A DNA stretch of 64,000 nucleotides from Streptococcus varani (GTDB lineage: Bacteria > Bacillota > Bacilli > Lactobacillales > Streptococcaceae): NCBI RefSeq assembly GCF_001375655.1, contig NZ_CTEN01000003.1, positions 186,001 through 250,000 of the forward strand. The letters run 5' to 3'. The notes under the pieces are model-generated. The model was not told the origin of the DNA and searched no databases. It was given only the letters and a program-made list of their open reading frames with translations. The first letter of the stretch is position 1, and every line of letters begins with the position of its first letter. The position numbers and the translations under genes are program-made. Positions 9,244-20,386 of the stretch are shown here, piece by piece.

Positions 9244-10200
9244 CTAGAGTGAGTCGTGAACGGCTTGATAGACCGAATCGATATCTACTGCCCAACCAAC
9301 CGCCGTCAATTCGGATGCTCCAAAGCGTTGAAAAAGCTTGTCATAGCGGCCACCGGATACAAAGGCATCGGGAACTTTTTCACCAAAAACCTTAAACATG
9401 AGACCAGTATAATAGGGCATGGATGGAAATTGTGCCAAATCCACATTAACCTGTAATAGACTGGGTTTCACTTCTTCAATCAAACTTTCTACTTCATCCA
9501 AGGCAGATAAAATACTTTCATTGTCTGTCAACTGACGAGCCTCAGCCAATACATCCCCACTCTCCCCAAAAAGATAAGGCAAGCGCCGAATAAGAGCATC
9601 AAACTCACTCGGTTTTTTCTTTGTAAACTCTCTGAGTTTTGTAATGTTTTTATCGATAATATCCGTCTCTAACCGTTTCTTTTCTTCATGGGAAAGGTCA
9701 AGTTCTGTAACAATAGTTTGGAGAAGTAAGGCGTGAGAAAATTCAAACCGATAAGAAGGAACCTGGGCCACATCCAGAGCCTGCTTAGCTGAGTAAATAG
9801 CCTCACGTAAGGCCTTTTCTGCTGGAAAACCGATGATTTCGATTCCAGCTTGAGTGTGTTCATTTATCAGGCCACGCATTTCTTCATGGTAGTTAAAAAC
9901 CTTGCCGGAGTATGAAAACTTAATGGGTGTTTCTACCTGAGTTGAGGCGATAAGACGCCCAACTTGACTGGTCATATCCGGACGCAGACTAAGAAGAGCC
10001 CCCTTTTTATCAAAAAGATGATAATGACCCTCACTAATCTCATCCCCAAAGACCTCAAAATGCTCCAAGGTTGGCGTTTCAATACGATTGAACCCCTGGT
10101 CCATCAGTAAATCACTAATATCACGCTCAATCTGATAGGTCACACGTGCTCTTTTGAAGAGTTTATCATGCATGCCAACTGGCAAAGATGTTTTTTTCAT
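9244..10200 (-). CDS. hisZ: ATP phosphoribosyltransferase regulatory subunit
   Basis: A histidyl-tRNA-synthetase-like protein without anticodon domain or synthetase activity. The class II core motifs are [35 protein letters not shown] and a late [12 protein letters not shown]. 318 residues, typical of the shorter HisZ forms. It pairs with the short HisG encoded just downstream. Its start overlaps the hisC stop by 4 bp. Confidence 0.94.
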   Translation of the reverse strand: MKKTSLPVGMHDKLFKRARVTYQIERDISDLLMDQGFNRIETPTLEHFEVFGDEISEGHYHLFDKKGALLSLRPDMTSQVGRLIASTQVETPIKFSYSGKVFNYHEEMRGLINEHTQAGIEIIGFPAEKALREAIYSAKQALDVAQVPSYRFEFSHALLLQTIVTELDLSHEEKKRLETDIIDKNITKLREFTKKKPSEFDALIRRLPYLFGESGDVLAEARQLTDNESILSALDEVESLIEEVKPSLLQVNVDLAQFPSMPYYTGLMFKVFGEKVPDAFVSGGRYDKLFQRFGASELTAVGWAVDIDSVYQAVHDSL

Positions 10201-11246
10201 GGCGTTAACTCCTGGATAACTTCTAGGACTCTTTCCATTTCAGCCTGACTACCGATGGAAATGAGCAAGTAATCTTTGATTCGCTCTTGTTTTGGAAAAT
10301 AGCGGACATAAATTTTTTTAGCCTGTAAATGATTGAACAAATCCTCTGCTGAAATACCAGCTGGCTTTGTTAAGATAAAATTTGTTGCACTAGCTATTAC
10401 TGAAAAGCCGATGGCTTCTAGTTCAGATTGAAACCAAGTACGGGTCTCGATAATTTTCTGGATGGTGTTTTCATAATAATCCCAAGATTGAATAGCTGCT
10501 GTAGCTAAGTTCTCAGATAAGCTATTGACATTATAGGGATTGACCGAGTTTTTCACAGCATTGATAACCGCCATCAGTTTCGGGGATCCGATACCATAGC
10601 CCACTCGCAGTCCTGCTAGAGAAGCGTCTTTTGAAAAAGTTCTTGTGATAAAGACATTCTCATATTTTTTTAGCAAAGGAAGGGCTGTCTGACCACCAAA
10701 GTTGACATAGGCTTCATCGATAATGACGACCACATCCTGATTGGCTTGAACAATGACTTCCAACTCATCTAAAGACTTGAAAATCCCTGTTGGCGCATTG
10801 GGATTCGCAATAACGACACCGCCATTGTCTGCTATATAGTCTTCTACTTCAATTTCAAACTCTTCATTGAGAGGTATTTCATGATAGTTTATCTGGTAGA
10901 GTTGAGCCCAAACCTTATAAAAACCATAGGTCAGATCCGGAAAAAGAATAGGATCATCAGAGTTGAAAAAAGCTAGAAAAGCCATGAACAAGACATCGTC
11001 CGAACCATTGCCAATGATGATTTGGTCAGCTGGCACTCCAAGATTTTCTGACAAGGCATGACGGAGGTCTGCCTGATCCAATGATGAATACTTTCGTAGA
11101 CTGTCCACACCAAAGTCCGCTAACGCTTGTTTGACCGCAGGACTCGGTCCGTAGGCATTTTCGTTAGTATTGAGTTTAATGATGTTTTTTCCCTTAGGTT
11201 GACGACCCGCCACATAGGGTTCAATTGTTCGTAATCCTTTAATCAT
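10197..11246 (-). CDS. hisC: Histidinol-phosphate aminotransferase
   Basis: PLP-dependent fold-type I transaminase, 349 residues. It has [17 protein letters not shown], the DEAYVNFGG motif and the PLP-lysine region [19 protein letters not shown]. It is the first gene of the operon. A 103-bp repeat and a T-box leader separate it from the promoter at 11643-11671. Confidence 0.96.
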   Translation of the reverse strand: MIKGLRTIEPYVAGRQPKGKNIIKLNTNENAYGPSPAVKQALADFGVDSLRKYSSLDQADLRHALSENLGVPADQIIIGNGSDDVLFMAFLAFFNSDDPILFPDLTYGFYKVWAQLYQINYHEIPLNEEFEIEVEDYIADNGGVVIANPNAPTGIFKSLDELEVIVQANQDVVVIIDEAYVNFGGQTALPLLKKYENVFITRTFSKDASLAGLRVGYGIGSPKLMAVINAVKNSVNPYNVNSLSENLATAAIQSWDYYENTIQKIIETRTWFQSELEAIGFSVIASATNFILTKPAGISAEDLFNHLQAKKIYVRYFPKQERIKDYLLISIGSQAEMERVLEVIQELTP

Positions 11247-11255
11247 GCTCTTTTC

Positions 11256-11358
11256 TACTCTTTGAAAATCAAGAATAATCCTTCCGAACTGACCTTGATG
11301 AAATTCAGTTTTATCTGCGACTTCGTCACTCGGTTAGAAGACTGATTTTCGTTGAGTA
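11256..11358. repeat. MITE-like inverted-repeat element upstream of hisC
   Basis: Ends TACTCTTTGAAAATC and GATTTTCGTTGAGTA are imperfect 15-bp inverted repeats about 103 bp apart. The inside contains CGACTTCGTCA, a string I associate with dispersed intergenic repeats of mitis-group streptococci. It lies between the T-box terminator and hisC, so it forms part of the his mRNA leader. Confidence 0.55.
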
Positions 11359-11378
11359 AACTCCTTTTGATAAAATAC

Positions 11379-11636
11379 AAAAAAGGCCCTCGCAAAAAGT
11401 TTGCAAGGACGTATGAAACGTGGTTCCACCTTTGATTTCAGTAGAAAATCGCTTTTCTACCCTCATGAACTCAGATTACTGAGCCCTGGTTTTTAACGGA
11501 ACCACCCGTCGTGCACTAGTTTCATTTGATTTCGCACACGCACTCAAGAATGTGTTATCTAAGGATTGTATGCCTTCTCACCCCTAGGCACTCTCTGTCT
11601 CTTGTCTTAGATTTTTTCTCTCATCGCTTTTTTATT
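11379..11636 (-). promoter_or_regulatory. T-box leader of the his operon
   Basis: On the minus strand the leader carries the T-box core AAGGTGGAACCACG (about 11419-11432), followed by a strong intrinsic terminator (arms CCTTGCAAAC and TTTGCGAGG, then a T run, 11379-11410). Stem I lies upstream. A CAC histidine codon at 11552-11554 is in the right place to be the specifier. Uncharged tRNA-His would favour the antiterminator. T-box control of his operons is known in Lactobacillales; the specifier assignment is my inference. Confidence 0.8.
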
Positions 11637-11642
11637 AAATCT

Positions 11643-11671
11643 ATTCTACAAGAAAATTCTGAATATTGCAA
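11643..11671 (-). promoter_or_regulatory. Sigma-A promoter of his operon
   Basis: TTGCAA (11666-11671), 17-bp spacer, TAGAAT (11643-11648) on the minus strand. Transcription would start near 11636, just before the T-box leader. Confidence 0.85.
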
Positions 11672-11698
11672 GAGAATACATTTAAAATGTAGATTTTA

Positions 11699-11726
11699 AA
11701 AAGTCTTCCGTTTCCAGAAGACTCTT
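11699..11726 (-). terminator. ezrA terminator
   Basis: AGTCTTC and GAAGACT arms followed by a T run on the minus strand, directly after the ezrA stop codon. Confidence 0.75.
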
Positions 11727-11729
11727 TTT

Positions 11730-13454
11730 TTAGTAACGAATCATTTCGCGTGTTTTTTCATAAGAGTGAACAAAGCGTTCTGTAACACCCGGTTCTACAG
11801 TTTCTAAGGCAAAAGAAATTTCCTCAAAAGCTGCCTCATAATCATACTCTTTTTCAAAGATGGAAAGAGCGCGGTTAAAGGCTTTTTGAACACTAGCATC
11901 AAATGAACGATAGCGGTTTGAATACTGAAGAAGTTGTTCGGTCAAGGTTGCATTTTGCACAATGCTATATGCGATTTCTTCTAATTCAGTCATATCAAAG
12001 GTTGCACTCTCTAAGAGACGGTTGATAATCTCTACATTGACACGCTTGTAGTCAAGTTCAGCCAAGAGCGCTTCTACATGATCACTGGCTCTGAAGAAAG
12101 TATTCAAGAAGATATCAGGGATACCTGGCAAATTACGTTTTTCCATGTAACGTTTGAGAGTATGCAACTGATTGATATAGAGATTAGCTTTCTTACGAGC
12201 ATTGGTTTCAGAAACTTCTTGAGATTGTAGATAATCAGCTAAAATCAACTGTTCTTCTTCCATCTCTTTCAAGGTTGATAGAGAATGTTCCAAGCGTTCT
12301 TCCAAAATCGTATAGGCAACTTCTGGATTGTCAATGTCTTCCAAACTGTCCTTGATAATAGACTCGACAGAGTCCATCCGTTTAGACAACTGGTGAATGC
12401 GAGAGAGTTTGCTTTCAGCCAACATGTAGGATTTGTTCAAACGCTCTGTTTCTTCTGTCAGACTCTTAGCATTTTGAGCATTGTGTTCTAAAAATTTTGG
12501 AAGGGTCTTACTGAGTTTAACAGTTGCTTTGTGTGCTTCAATTTCAGCAGTAAAGATTTGATAAAGATGATCAATATCTTCTTGAATTTCTTTATTTGCT
12601 TCTTCTGCTGCATCCAGATCAAAGGATACGATGAGGGCATTATTTTCACGAATAGCAAAACGGATATCTTGGAATTTCGATTCAATGTTTTGCTCTGTAA
12701 AAAGATAGTTCTGCTCTACCAATTTACGATAGCCACTTTCTAAGTCTTCCAATTGTTCTGGAAATGACTTGTTCACCTTCTCAATTAAATCAGGAATACG
12801 GTCCATAATTTGGTTGAGGGCAATCATATGTTCTTCTGTCTTATCTAAGATTTCAGATGCTTCAATTGGATCACCAGAAGAGTTGAGCATAACAAACTCG
12901 GAAAATTCAACTTCGATATTCTTCAATTGTTTTTCTAACTCTGGTAAGGTTTCAGCAAAACCATCAGCATTTTCGCGAACAGTATCTTGCAGATTATCAA
13001 AGAGATCTAGGGCATGCTTAACACGACCTGAATTCTTCACTTCCTGCTCTTTCAAATCTTTCAAACCAGAACGGATAGCCGAAATATCGTCTGAAATCAA
13101 ATCAATTTGGCTCTCGATGCTTTCAATAGCATTTTTAGCGCTGATGAAACGGAAAGAATTATTAAAAGCCTCTGCTTCGAAAATATGGTTTTCAATATCC
13201 GCAAATGAATTGAGAGAAATATCCACCCATTTTTGATTCCATTCACGGAAGGAAACCTGACTTTGACCGATTAGGTGAAGACTTTTGACAGCTTCGACCT
13301 CTTCATTGACAGGTAGGTTAAACAAGTCGTCTTTTCGACCTTCCAAAGCGCCCAACAAATTATCGTTACGCTTTCGTACGATTAGCCCAGCAATATAGGC
13401 CACCATTAAAATGACAACAATCGCAATGATTAAAATGATTGTTCCTCTAGACAT
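11730..13454 (-). CDS. ezrA: Septation ring formation regulator EzrA
   Basis: Negative regulator and scaffold of FtsZ ring assembly at midcell. 574 residues with one N-terminal membrane anchor (about residues 4-25) and a long spectrin-like coiled-coil cytoplasmic part. The conserved [18 protein letters not shown] region follows the anchor. The C-terminal block [15 protein letters not shown], then [13 protein letters not shown] and [17 protein letters not shown] is diagnostic of the family. The start is supported by AAGGAG 6 bp upstream. It follows gyrB by 90 bp, an arrangement typical of streptococci. Confidence 0.96.
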   Translation of the reverse strand: MSRGTIILIIAIVVILMVAYIAGLIVRKRNDNLLGALEGRKDDLFNLPVNEEVEAVKSLHLIGQSQVSFREWNQKWVDISLNSFADIENHIFEAEAFNNSFRFISAKNAIESIESQIDLISDDISAIRSGLKDLKEQEVKNSGRVKHALDLFDNLQDTVRENADGFAETLPELEKQLKNIEVEFSEFVMLNSSGDPIEASEILDKTEEHMIALNQIMDRIPDLIEKVNKSFPEQLEDLESGYRKLVEQNYLFTEQNIESKFQDIRFAIRENNALIVSFDLDAAEEANKEIQEDIDHLYQIFTAEIEAHKATVKLSKTLPKFLEHNAQNAKSLTEETERLNKSYMLAESKLSRIHQLSKRMDSVESIIKDSLEDIDNPEVAYTILEERLEHSLSTLKEMEEEQLILADYLQSQEVSETNARKKANLYINQLHTLKRYMEKRNLPGIPDIFLNTFFRASDHVEALLAELDYKRVNVEIINRLLESATFDMTELEEIAYSIVQNATLTEQLLQYSNRYRSFDASVQKAFNRALSIFEKEYDYEAAFEEISFALETVEPGVTERFVHSYEKTREMIRY

Positions 13455-13544
13455 GTAAATCTCCTTAGGTAATAGTATATACTAGAAAATATCGCTTTAT
13501 TATATCATATTATTCCAGTACTTGCACTAGATTTTTTGGCACTT

Positions 13545-15518
<1,974 letters not shown>

Positions 15519-15545
15519 CTAACTTTTTCAATGCATTTACCCTTT

Positions 15546-15554
15546 ATTATACCA
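15546..15554 (-). promoter_or_regulatory. Extended -10 promoter of gyrB
   Basis: TGGTATAAT on the minus strand, about 50 bp upstream of the gyrB ATG. Confidence 0.6.
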
Positions 15555-15573
15555 TATTTTTTGTACTTTTAAT

Positions 15574-15606
15574 AGAAAAAAGGGAGTGAATTCCATCACT
15601 TCCCCA
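15574..15606 (-). terminator. Terminator after the DJ-1/PfpI gene
   Basis: GAAGTGA and TTCACTCC arms followed by CTTTTTT on the minus strand, just past the stop at 15630 and upstream of the gyrB promoter. Confidence 0.65.
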
Positions 15607-15629
15607 ATTATTCTGACTCTTCTTTGATA

Positions 15630-16178
15630 CTAATCAAATAACTGATTGTAAACCATAGCTTGAGCCAATTTGTTCCCATTGCCACCTAGCAAATCAACCA
15701 ACTTATAGGCAAAGGCCAAGGCTGTACCAGCACCTCTACTGGTTACAATATGATCATCAATGACAACCAAATCTGTCTGATGATGCCCCTGCTCAATATC
15801 CGCTTCTTGCCCTGGAAAACAAGTATATTTTTTGCCAGCCAACAAACCAGCTCTATTAAGAACAATTGGAGCTGCACAGATAGCTGCAAGATACTTGCCA
15901 GACGCTGACTGTTTTTGCAAGGCCTGGATTAAGATATCATGATCGCGAAGATTAGCAGATCCTGGCATCCCCCCCGGTAAGACGATCATGTCATAAATAG
16001 ATAAATCTCCGTCAAAAACCTTGTCAGCAAGGACTGGAATCCCATGAGAACCTGTAACACATTCTCCAGTTAAACCAATCGTATCACACTCGATATCGGC
16101 CCGACGAAGAACATCAACTGGTGTCAAAGCTTCAATTTCCTCAAAACCGTCTGCTAAGATTACTGCTACTTTTGCCAT
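15630..16178 (-). CDS. DJ-1/PfpI family protein
   Basis: 182-residue member of the DJ-1/ThiJ/PfpI superfamily, whose members act as glyoxalases, deglycases, chaperones or redox sensors. The nucleophile-elbow Cys is in AAICAAPIVLNRAGLL, and the conserved acidic residue is in ILADGFEEIEALTPVDVLRRA near the N-terminus. The family is well supported; the specific activity is not decidable from sequence. It follows rodA by 8 bp and is probably cotranscribed with it, as in pneumococcus. Confidence 0.9.
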   Translation of the reverse strand: MAKVAVILADGFEEIEALTPVDVLRRADIECDTIGLTGECVTGSHGIPVLADKVFDGDLSIYDMIVLPGGMPGSANLRDHDILIQALQKQSASGKYLAAICAAPIVLNRAGLLAGKKYTCFPGQEADIEQGHHQTDLVVIDDHIVTSRGAGTALAFAYKLVDLLGGNGNKLAQAMVYNQLFD

Positions 16179-16186
16179 CCTATCAC

Positions 16187-17419
16187 CTATCTTTCTACCC
16201 GTTTTATGGTAATTTTTTTATATTTTCGTATGTTGTTTGTCTGCTCTTTATCCACCGACAAGTTATACTGGTAACTCATAGAAAGAACCAAACCTACACC
16301 AATGAGACTAGCAATCATGGAGGATCCTCCTTGCGAGATAAATGGTAGAGGAATACCTGTCAGTGGCAAGAGCCCCGTTGCTGCCCCTATGTTTTCAAAT
16401 ACGTGAAAGAGCAACATCATAATATAGCCCGTTGAAATATAGCTGTAAAATCGGTTATTGGAAACTAGAGTTACTCGTAGCATGCGGTAAATCAAGAGAG
16501 AATAAAGACCGATCAAAACAAGGCCACCAACAAAACCAAAATTTTCTCCGATAACTGTGAAAATCATGTCACTTTCACGAACCGGAATTAAGAGATTACT
16601 CATATTAAAACCTTGACCAGTCAAACCGCCAGAACCGATGGCAATTAAACTTTGTGCTTGCTGATAAGTAGTCGATTGAGCATACTTGAAGGGATCCAAC
16701 CAGGCTGTTATGCGATTAATCTGGTAAGTATCCATTCCTAAATTATGAAGAATAGTAGTGCCACCTGGGGAGGTAAAGAGAGCTAGAAAACCTGCAATCA
16801 TTGCTAGTGCCAGTATAAATGTGGGCAGCAAGATTTTCCAAGAAACGCCTGACATGAGGACCAGACCACCAAAGATGGCTAGAAAAACCAAGGCAGTTCC
16901 TAAATCACTTTGCAAACCGAGAAGAAGAAGAACAGGAAAGGTACAAAGAAGCAAGTAGCCAATGAGTTGGAAGTCCTTCTTAATACCAGAAATAGGATTT
17001 CGCTTGTGGAAACTCACAATGATTCTAGCCATCATGATAATATAAGATATCTTCATGAATTCCGAAGGCTGAAAAAGCGTCATACCATTGATGGTAACCC
17101 AGTTTTTTGCCCCTGTAGAAGCCACTAAGGTTGGACTATAGAAAAATAGGGGTAAAACCATGATACCCAGTCCAAGTACATAAAGTAATGGCGTTACCTG
17201 CCAAAGAAATTTTGTAGAAAAAAACATAACTAAGAAAGCAAGGACAATCCCTAAAAGTATCCACATGATTTGTTGACCAACTATATTTGCTACGTTGTTG
17301 GGAAAATCCTGATTAACAGCTACAAAGACTGCTACAACACCAATAATGAGTAAAAAAAGCGTAGGTAAAATAACACTATAGTCAATCCGACTCTCGATAG
17401 AGCCGCTTCTCATCTTCAT
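16187..17419 (-). CDS. rodA: Rod shape-determining protein RodA (SEDS glycosyltransferase)
   Basis: SEDS-family peptidoglycan glycosyltransferase of the elongasome, working with a class B PBP. 410 residues and about ten membrane segments. Conserved blocks include STGAKNWVTINGMTLFQPSEFMK (near residue 115), the extracellular loop with the catalytic Asp region ITAWLDPFKYAQSTTYQQAQS, and the LPLTGIPLPFISQGGSSM signature near the C-terminus. It lies upstream of the DJ-1 gene and gyrB. The C-terminal tail is basic. Confidence 0.95.
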   Translation of the reverse strand: MKMRSGSIESRIDYSVILPTLFLLIIGVVAVFVAVNQDFPNNVANIVGQQIMWILLGIVLAFLVMFFSTKFLWQVTPLLYVLGLGIMVLPLFFYSPTLVASTGAKNWVTINGMTLFQPSEFMKISYIIMMARIIVSFHKRNPISGIKKDFQLIGYLLLCTFPVLLLLGLQSDLGTALVFLAIFGGLVLMSGVSWKILLPTFILALAMIAGFLALFTSPGGTTILHNLGMDTYQINRITAWLDPFKYAQSTTYQQAQSLIAIGSGGLTGQGFNMSNLLIPVRESDMIFTVIGENFGFVGGLVLIGLYSLLIYRMLRVTLVSNNRFYSYISTGYIMMLLFHVFENIGAATGLLPLTGIPLPFISQGGSSMIASLIGVGLVLSMSYQYNLSVDKEQTNNIRKYKKITIKRVER

Positions 17420-17861
17420 ATCAAAATCCTCATTCTTTCAAATATCGACAGAGTCGAAACTGGTTTCATTATAGCAGAAAAGAATGGATTTTTGAAGAGA
17501 AAGAGAGAGAATATCCCTAGATAAATTATTTGTTTTTTTAAATTACAGATAAAGTTTTCGAATCAAGAAATTCAGTTACCCCTCCTATCTTTTAGCATTC
17601 TAACCAGGTAGGACTAGTATTTCAATCCCTTGTTTGCTATGAATTTCTATGTATTGAGAACGAAATAAGCTAGATCTTGTTTTCAAATTTATGTACAGAA
17701 ATTTCTTTGGTTGATTCCTGATTTTAAGGCCAACAGCCAAAATACTTTCTATCTTGGTAGTTTGAAGCAACTTCAAGAGTTTTTCCTTTTTAATTATTGA
17801 ACAAAAGAAAAAAGGACTGAAAAGTTCGTCCAATTTTTAGGAATGTAAAGAGCATCGTAAC
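17420..17861. other. Intergenic region rodA-rpmE2, no gene recognised
   Basis: About 440 bp of AT-rich DNA. It must carry the rodA promoter, but I see no clear -35/-10 pair. A 77-codon open frame on the minus strand (17600-17833) has no ribosome site and no recognisable domain. No tRNA-like cloverleaf was seen. Confidence 0.4.
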
Positions 17862-17896
17862 AAAAAAACCACTCCCACTGCTCGGGAATGGCTTGC
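17862..17896 (-). terminator. rpmE2 terminator
   Basis: CCATTCCC and GGGAGTGG arms pair over 8 bp (one G-T pair), followed by seven Ts on the minus strand. It lies about 35 bp after the rpmE2 stop. Confidence 0.85.
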
Positions 17897-17928
17897 AATC
17901 AACGCTTCTAAGCAATAAATGCGGTTGA

Positions 17929-18171
17929 TTATTTGATACCGTATTTTTTGTTGAACTTGTCCACACGGCCGTCGGCTTGAGTGAATTTTTGGCGTCCAGT
18001 ATAGAATGGATGTGAATCTGATGAAATTTCCACACGGATAAGTGGGTATGTTTCACCTTCAAATTCTACAGTCTCTTTAGAGTTCTTAGTTGAACCGCTA
18101 AGGAACTGGTAGCCAGTAGTTGTGTCTAAGAAGACAACAGGACGATAGTTTGGATGAATATCTTTTCTCAT
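17929..18171 (-). CDS. rpmE2: Ribosomal protein L31 type B
   Basis: Large-subunit ribosomal protein L31 of the zinc-independent type B: it lacks the CxxC pair of type A. 80 residues, [20 protein letters not shown] at the start and [19 protein letters not shown] at the end. The start is the ATG at 18171, because AAGGAAA lies 6-8 bp upstream; an in-frame ATG at 18192 has no ribosome site. The promoter at 18225-18253 is intact just inside the left edge of the conjugative element. Confidence 0.95.
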   Translation of the reverse strand: MRKDIHPNYRPVVFLDTTTGYQFLSGSTKNSKETVEFEGETYPLIRVEISSDSHPFYTGRQKFTQADGRVDKFNKKYGIK

Positions 18172-18224
18172 CTTAAATTTCCTTTCTGCCATGGTCTCTT
18201 TCGTGAGGCCATAGATATAGGGAT

Positions 18225-18253
18225 ATTCTATCAGAAATCAACTTGTTTTGCAA
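18225..18253 (-). promoter_or_regulatory. Sigma-A promoter of rpmE2 (element target)
   Basis: TTGCAA (18248-18253), 17-bp spacer, TAGAAT (18225-18230), a near-consensus promoter reading away from the element. The element appears to begin about 15 bp upstream of this -35. Confidence 0.85.
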
Positions 18254-18368
18254 GGACTTTCTACCTTTGTATGCGGTAGAATTTTTTAGAATGCCCAATT
18301 CTGTATTGTTTGAGGAGAACTTGTTACCGAGATGTAAAGAAAAAACTGAACAATTTCTTGCTCAGCCC

Positions 18369-18397
18369 TTGACAGTGATACGTTTATCTTGTATCAT
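18369..18397 (+). promoter_or_regulatory. Plus-strand sigma-A promoter near element end
   Basis: TTGACA (18369-18374), 17-bp spacer, TATCAT (18392-18397). It has a perfect -35 and reads into the element toward a terminator only about 70 bp away, with no open reading frame between. Confidence 0.8.
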
Positions 18398-18403
18398 TAA
18401 TTA

Positions 18404-18475
18404 GAGACTGAGTAAGAAGGACGAGTTCTTACTCGGTAAGGCGGAAGGTGTTAGCGCACCTTTCGTCTTTTTTAT
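18404..18475 (+). ncRNA. Candidate small RNA (two hairpins)
   Basis: The predicted transcript from the promoter at 18369 is about 70 nt. It holds a perfect hairpin GAGTAAGAA/TTCTTACTC followed by a terminator hairpin (GCGGAAGGTG/CACCTTTCGTC type) with a T run. No coding capacity is visible. It lies between the element edge and the transposase gene. Confidence 0.5.
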
Positions 18476-18497
18476 TCGATTAAGTTAACTAGATTAT

Positions 18498-18519
18498 AAC
18501 ACACGAAGACACACAAGGC
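18498..18519. repeat. oriT-region-like repeat
   Basis: CACGAAGACACACAAGGC (18502-18519) matches CACGAACACACACAAGGC (56219-56236) in the presumed oriT region at 17 of 18 positions. Flanking TATAA tracts are also similar. Confidence 0.45.
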
Positions 18520-18545
18520 AAGCACTTTTTGTCAAAACAGCACAA

Positions 18546-18573
18546 AAAGACCTTTATCATGAAGGTTTTTTAT
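18546..18573. terminator. Bidirectional terminator after transposase
   Basis: GACCTTTATCATGAAGGTT forms a hairpin with T runs on either strand. It ends the transposase transcript on the minus strand and blocks plus-strand reading into it. Confidence 0.75.
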
Positions 18574-18600
18574 TATATAACTTATTATCTATCTTTTTAT

Positions 18601-19929
18601 CTATAAATTATGGTGATTCCCGTATCTCAGGCGGCCAACGGATTGGAGTTGATATTGCTTGTCTAGCTTATTCTGATCTTGTTTGATTTTGCCTGCACTA
18701 AAAGACTCAAGAACCATATATTTCTGATAATCTTCACGCCAGGAACCAAAGAATAACTCTCGTAGCTGGTCTTCATAAGCTAAGACAATCATTTGGCTCA
18801 TAGTCTCTGCTACCCAAATAGTCCAATACATACCACGCTTCTTCATCCTATAGGTGATCTTGCGATGTTGAGATTCCATAATACCAATACCTGCATGAGT
18901 GAAGCCCCTCATTTCAGCTGGTTTAGTGTATTGAAAATTGTTAAGTAGTTTTCTCTTGAAGCGTTCGAACTCTTCCATTTCCTCCTCAGTCAATACAAAG
19001 GCTTCTGTCGTATCTAGAGCTGTGCGTAATTTACTTTTTTCATGTTGTTTAATCGCCCGGAAAGCCTTATCCATTAACTCCTCCGAGTAAGGCTTAAAAA
19101 AAGCTTTTATAGCTCGATTGAGATGGTATTCATCCCAGAAATGCTCGTGTCGCTTGATTTTTAAAGCTTTGGCAATTTCCCTGAAGACATACGGAGTATA
19201 TCCATGACCACCATCAGAATTGGTAATAAGCAGAGTATGATCCCCTATTTCATAAGTATTGTAAAGATAGTCCAATACCTGATCTCTAACTAAGCGATTA
19301 TTCAGTCCAACAAATTCTTTCTTATCTTTCAACTCAAATCGATTACTTCCTACTTTATAGCTTCCAGTATGAACAACAAAGTGAGATAAGTCATAATTTT
19401 TATTATCTGTATCGATATCACGGGCCTTCACCATTACGCCATCACCCTCAATATAAATAACGTCCACTTTTTGCCTCTCGTGTTCTGAAATATCTTCGTA
19501 AAACCGATACGTTGCACGTTCCTCAAGTAATTTGTCACAAATCTTAACTGCCTGTACAACAGTCGGTTTTGTAATAATGATATGGTAAGTCATTTGAATT
19601 ACTTGTGTTACTTTCTCATATGGCATCATCGTAGATAATCTAGCAATCTGATACATGAATTCCCAAGAGAAACGTACATTCTTTTTTAATCCCAGTTTTT
19701 CATCCACTGGTACAACCCACTTATCACCTTTTTTCCAACGCCGACGGCGAAAGGTAAACTCCCCAAAGGTAAAAGCTACTGTACGCTCCATAGAGTGGAT
19801 ACAGGTATAGCCTCTGGCCTTCATAACGGGAATCATCTCTTCATCATATTTAGTCACAAAATCGTGAAAATCAATGGCATTTTGTACAAACAACTGTTCT
19901 TTAAGCTCTCGCTCATCAATAGTCAACAT
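18601..19929 (-). CDS. UPF0236/ISLre2-family DDE transposase of the element
   Basis: 442-residue member of UPF0236, the ISLre2-like DDE transposases linked to the Mutator superfamily. Family blocks include GYTCIHSMERTVAFTFGEFTFRRRRW-type sequence near residue 40, a catalytic Asp in IYIEGDGVMVKAR (about 155) and a second in LLITNSDGGHGYTP (about 235). Late blocks FTHAGIGIMESQHRKITYRMKKRGMYW are also typical. GGAGG precedes the ATG by 8 bp. In TnGBS elements this enzyme replaces an integrase and drives transposition. It is the gene nearest the left end. Confidence 0.88.
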   Translation of the reverse strand: MLTIDERELKEQLFVQNAIDFHDFVTKYDEEMIPVMKARGYTCIHSMERTVAFTFGEFTFRRRRWKKGDKWVVPVDEKLGLKKNVRFSWEFMYQIARLSTMMPYEKVTQVIQMTYHIIITKPTVVQAVKICDKLLEERATYRFYEDISEHERQKVDVIYIEGDGVMVKARDIDTDNKNYDLSHFVVHTGSYKVGSNRFELKDKKEFVGLNNRLVRDQVLDYLYNTYEIGDHTLLITNSDGGHGYTPYVFREIAKALKIKRHEHFWDEYHLNRAIKAFFKPYSEELMDKAFRAIKQHEKSKLRTALDTTEAFVLTEEEMEEFERFKRKLLNNFQYTKPAEMRGFTHAGIGIMESQHRKITYRMKKRGMYWTIWVAETMSQMIVLAYEDQLRELFFGSWREDYQKYMVLESFSAGKIKQDQNKLDKQYQLQSVGRLRYGNHHNL

Positions 19930-19962
19930 TACCTTTCCTCCAAATTTAAAATAACGAGAACT

Positions 19963-19991
19963 ATTTTAAAGATTCACGACCAAGTTTTCAA
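19963..19991 (-). promoter_or_regulatory. Promoter of the transposase gene
   Basis: TTGAAA (19986-19991), 17-bp spacer, TAAAAT (19963-19968) on the minus strand; about 33 bp upstream of the ATG. Confidence 0.75.
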
Positions 19992-20009
19992 ATTTCTTTT
20001 GATTTTGAC

Positions 20010-20038
20010 AACAAAAAAGGCTTATCCCTATAGGATAA
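20010..20038 (-). terminator. Terminator of the partition operon
   Basis: TTATCC and GGATAA arms with a short loop, then GCCTTTTTT on the minus strand, just after the stop of the membrane protein gene at 20045. Confidence 0.75.
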
Positions 20039-20044
20039 TACCTT

Positions 20045-20374
20045 TTAACCTTTATTCCTCTCTTGCTTCCAACGTTCAAATTTAGGATAGACTGTTTCCA
20101 TAAAAGCCAAACCAATAGGCAATGACATAAGTCCCCAAAATCCCCAAACAATCGCATCCGCAATGAATGAAAAATCTCCTGAGAAATGGACACCTACTGC
20201 AATCAAAAGAATTGGTAAGAACAAGACAGGTACAAATTTTAAAGACAACAGCCCCAAAACTAACAAGAAAAACATATTTAACCCAATTGTCTGATAAAAA
20301 ACATATAGGGCCATAGCCAAAATTAACCACCAGAAGGTCTGAACAAGTTTTTTGAGTGAAACAAAAATAATCAT
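20045..20374 (-). CDS. Small membrane protein, unknown function
   Basis: 109 residues with three likely membrane segments (about residues 10-30, 33-62 and 70-92) and a short basic cytoplasmic tail. I recognise no family. It is the last gene of the parA operon, 12 bp after the ribbon-helix-helix gene, with AAAGGAG 7 bp before the ATG. Its place next to partition genes does not reveal a role. Confidence 0.7.
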   Translation of the reverse strand: MIIFVSLKKLVQTFWWLILAMALYVFYQTIGLNMFFLLVLGLLSLKFVPVLFLPILLIAVGVHFSGDFSFIADAIVWGFWGLMSLPIGLAFMETVYPKFERWKQERNKG

Positions 20375-20386
20375 GATTAGTCTCCT

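Noticed and set aside
17600..17833. 77-codon minus-strand frame between rodA and rpmE2
   Set aside because: No ribosome site, no recognisable domain, AT-rich composition; probably chance.
18404..18475. Two-hairpin RNA considered as tRNA or tmRNA fragment
   Set aside because: No cloverleaf, no T-loop TTCRANY and no CCA-end pattern; reported as a candidate small RNA only.
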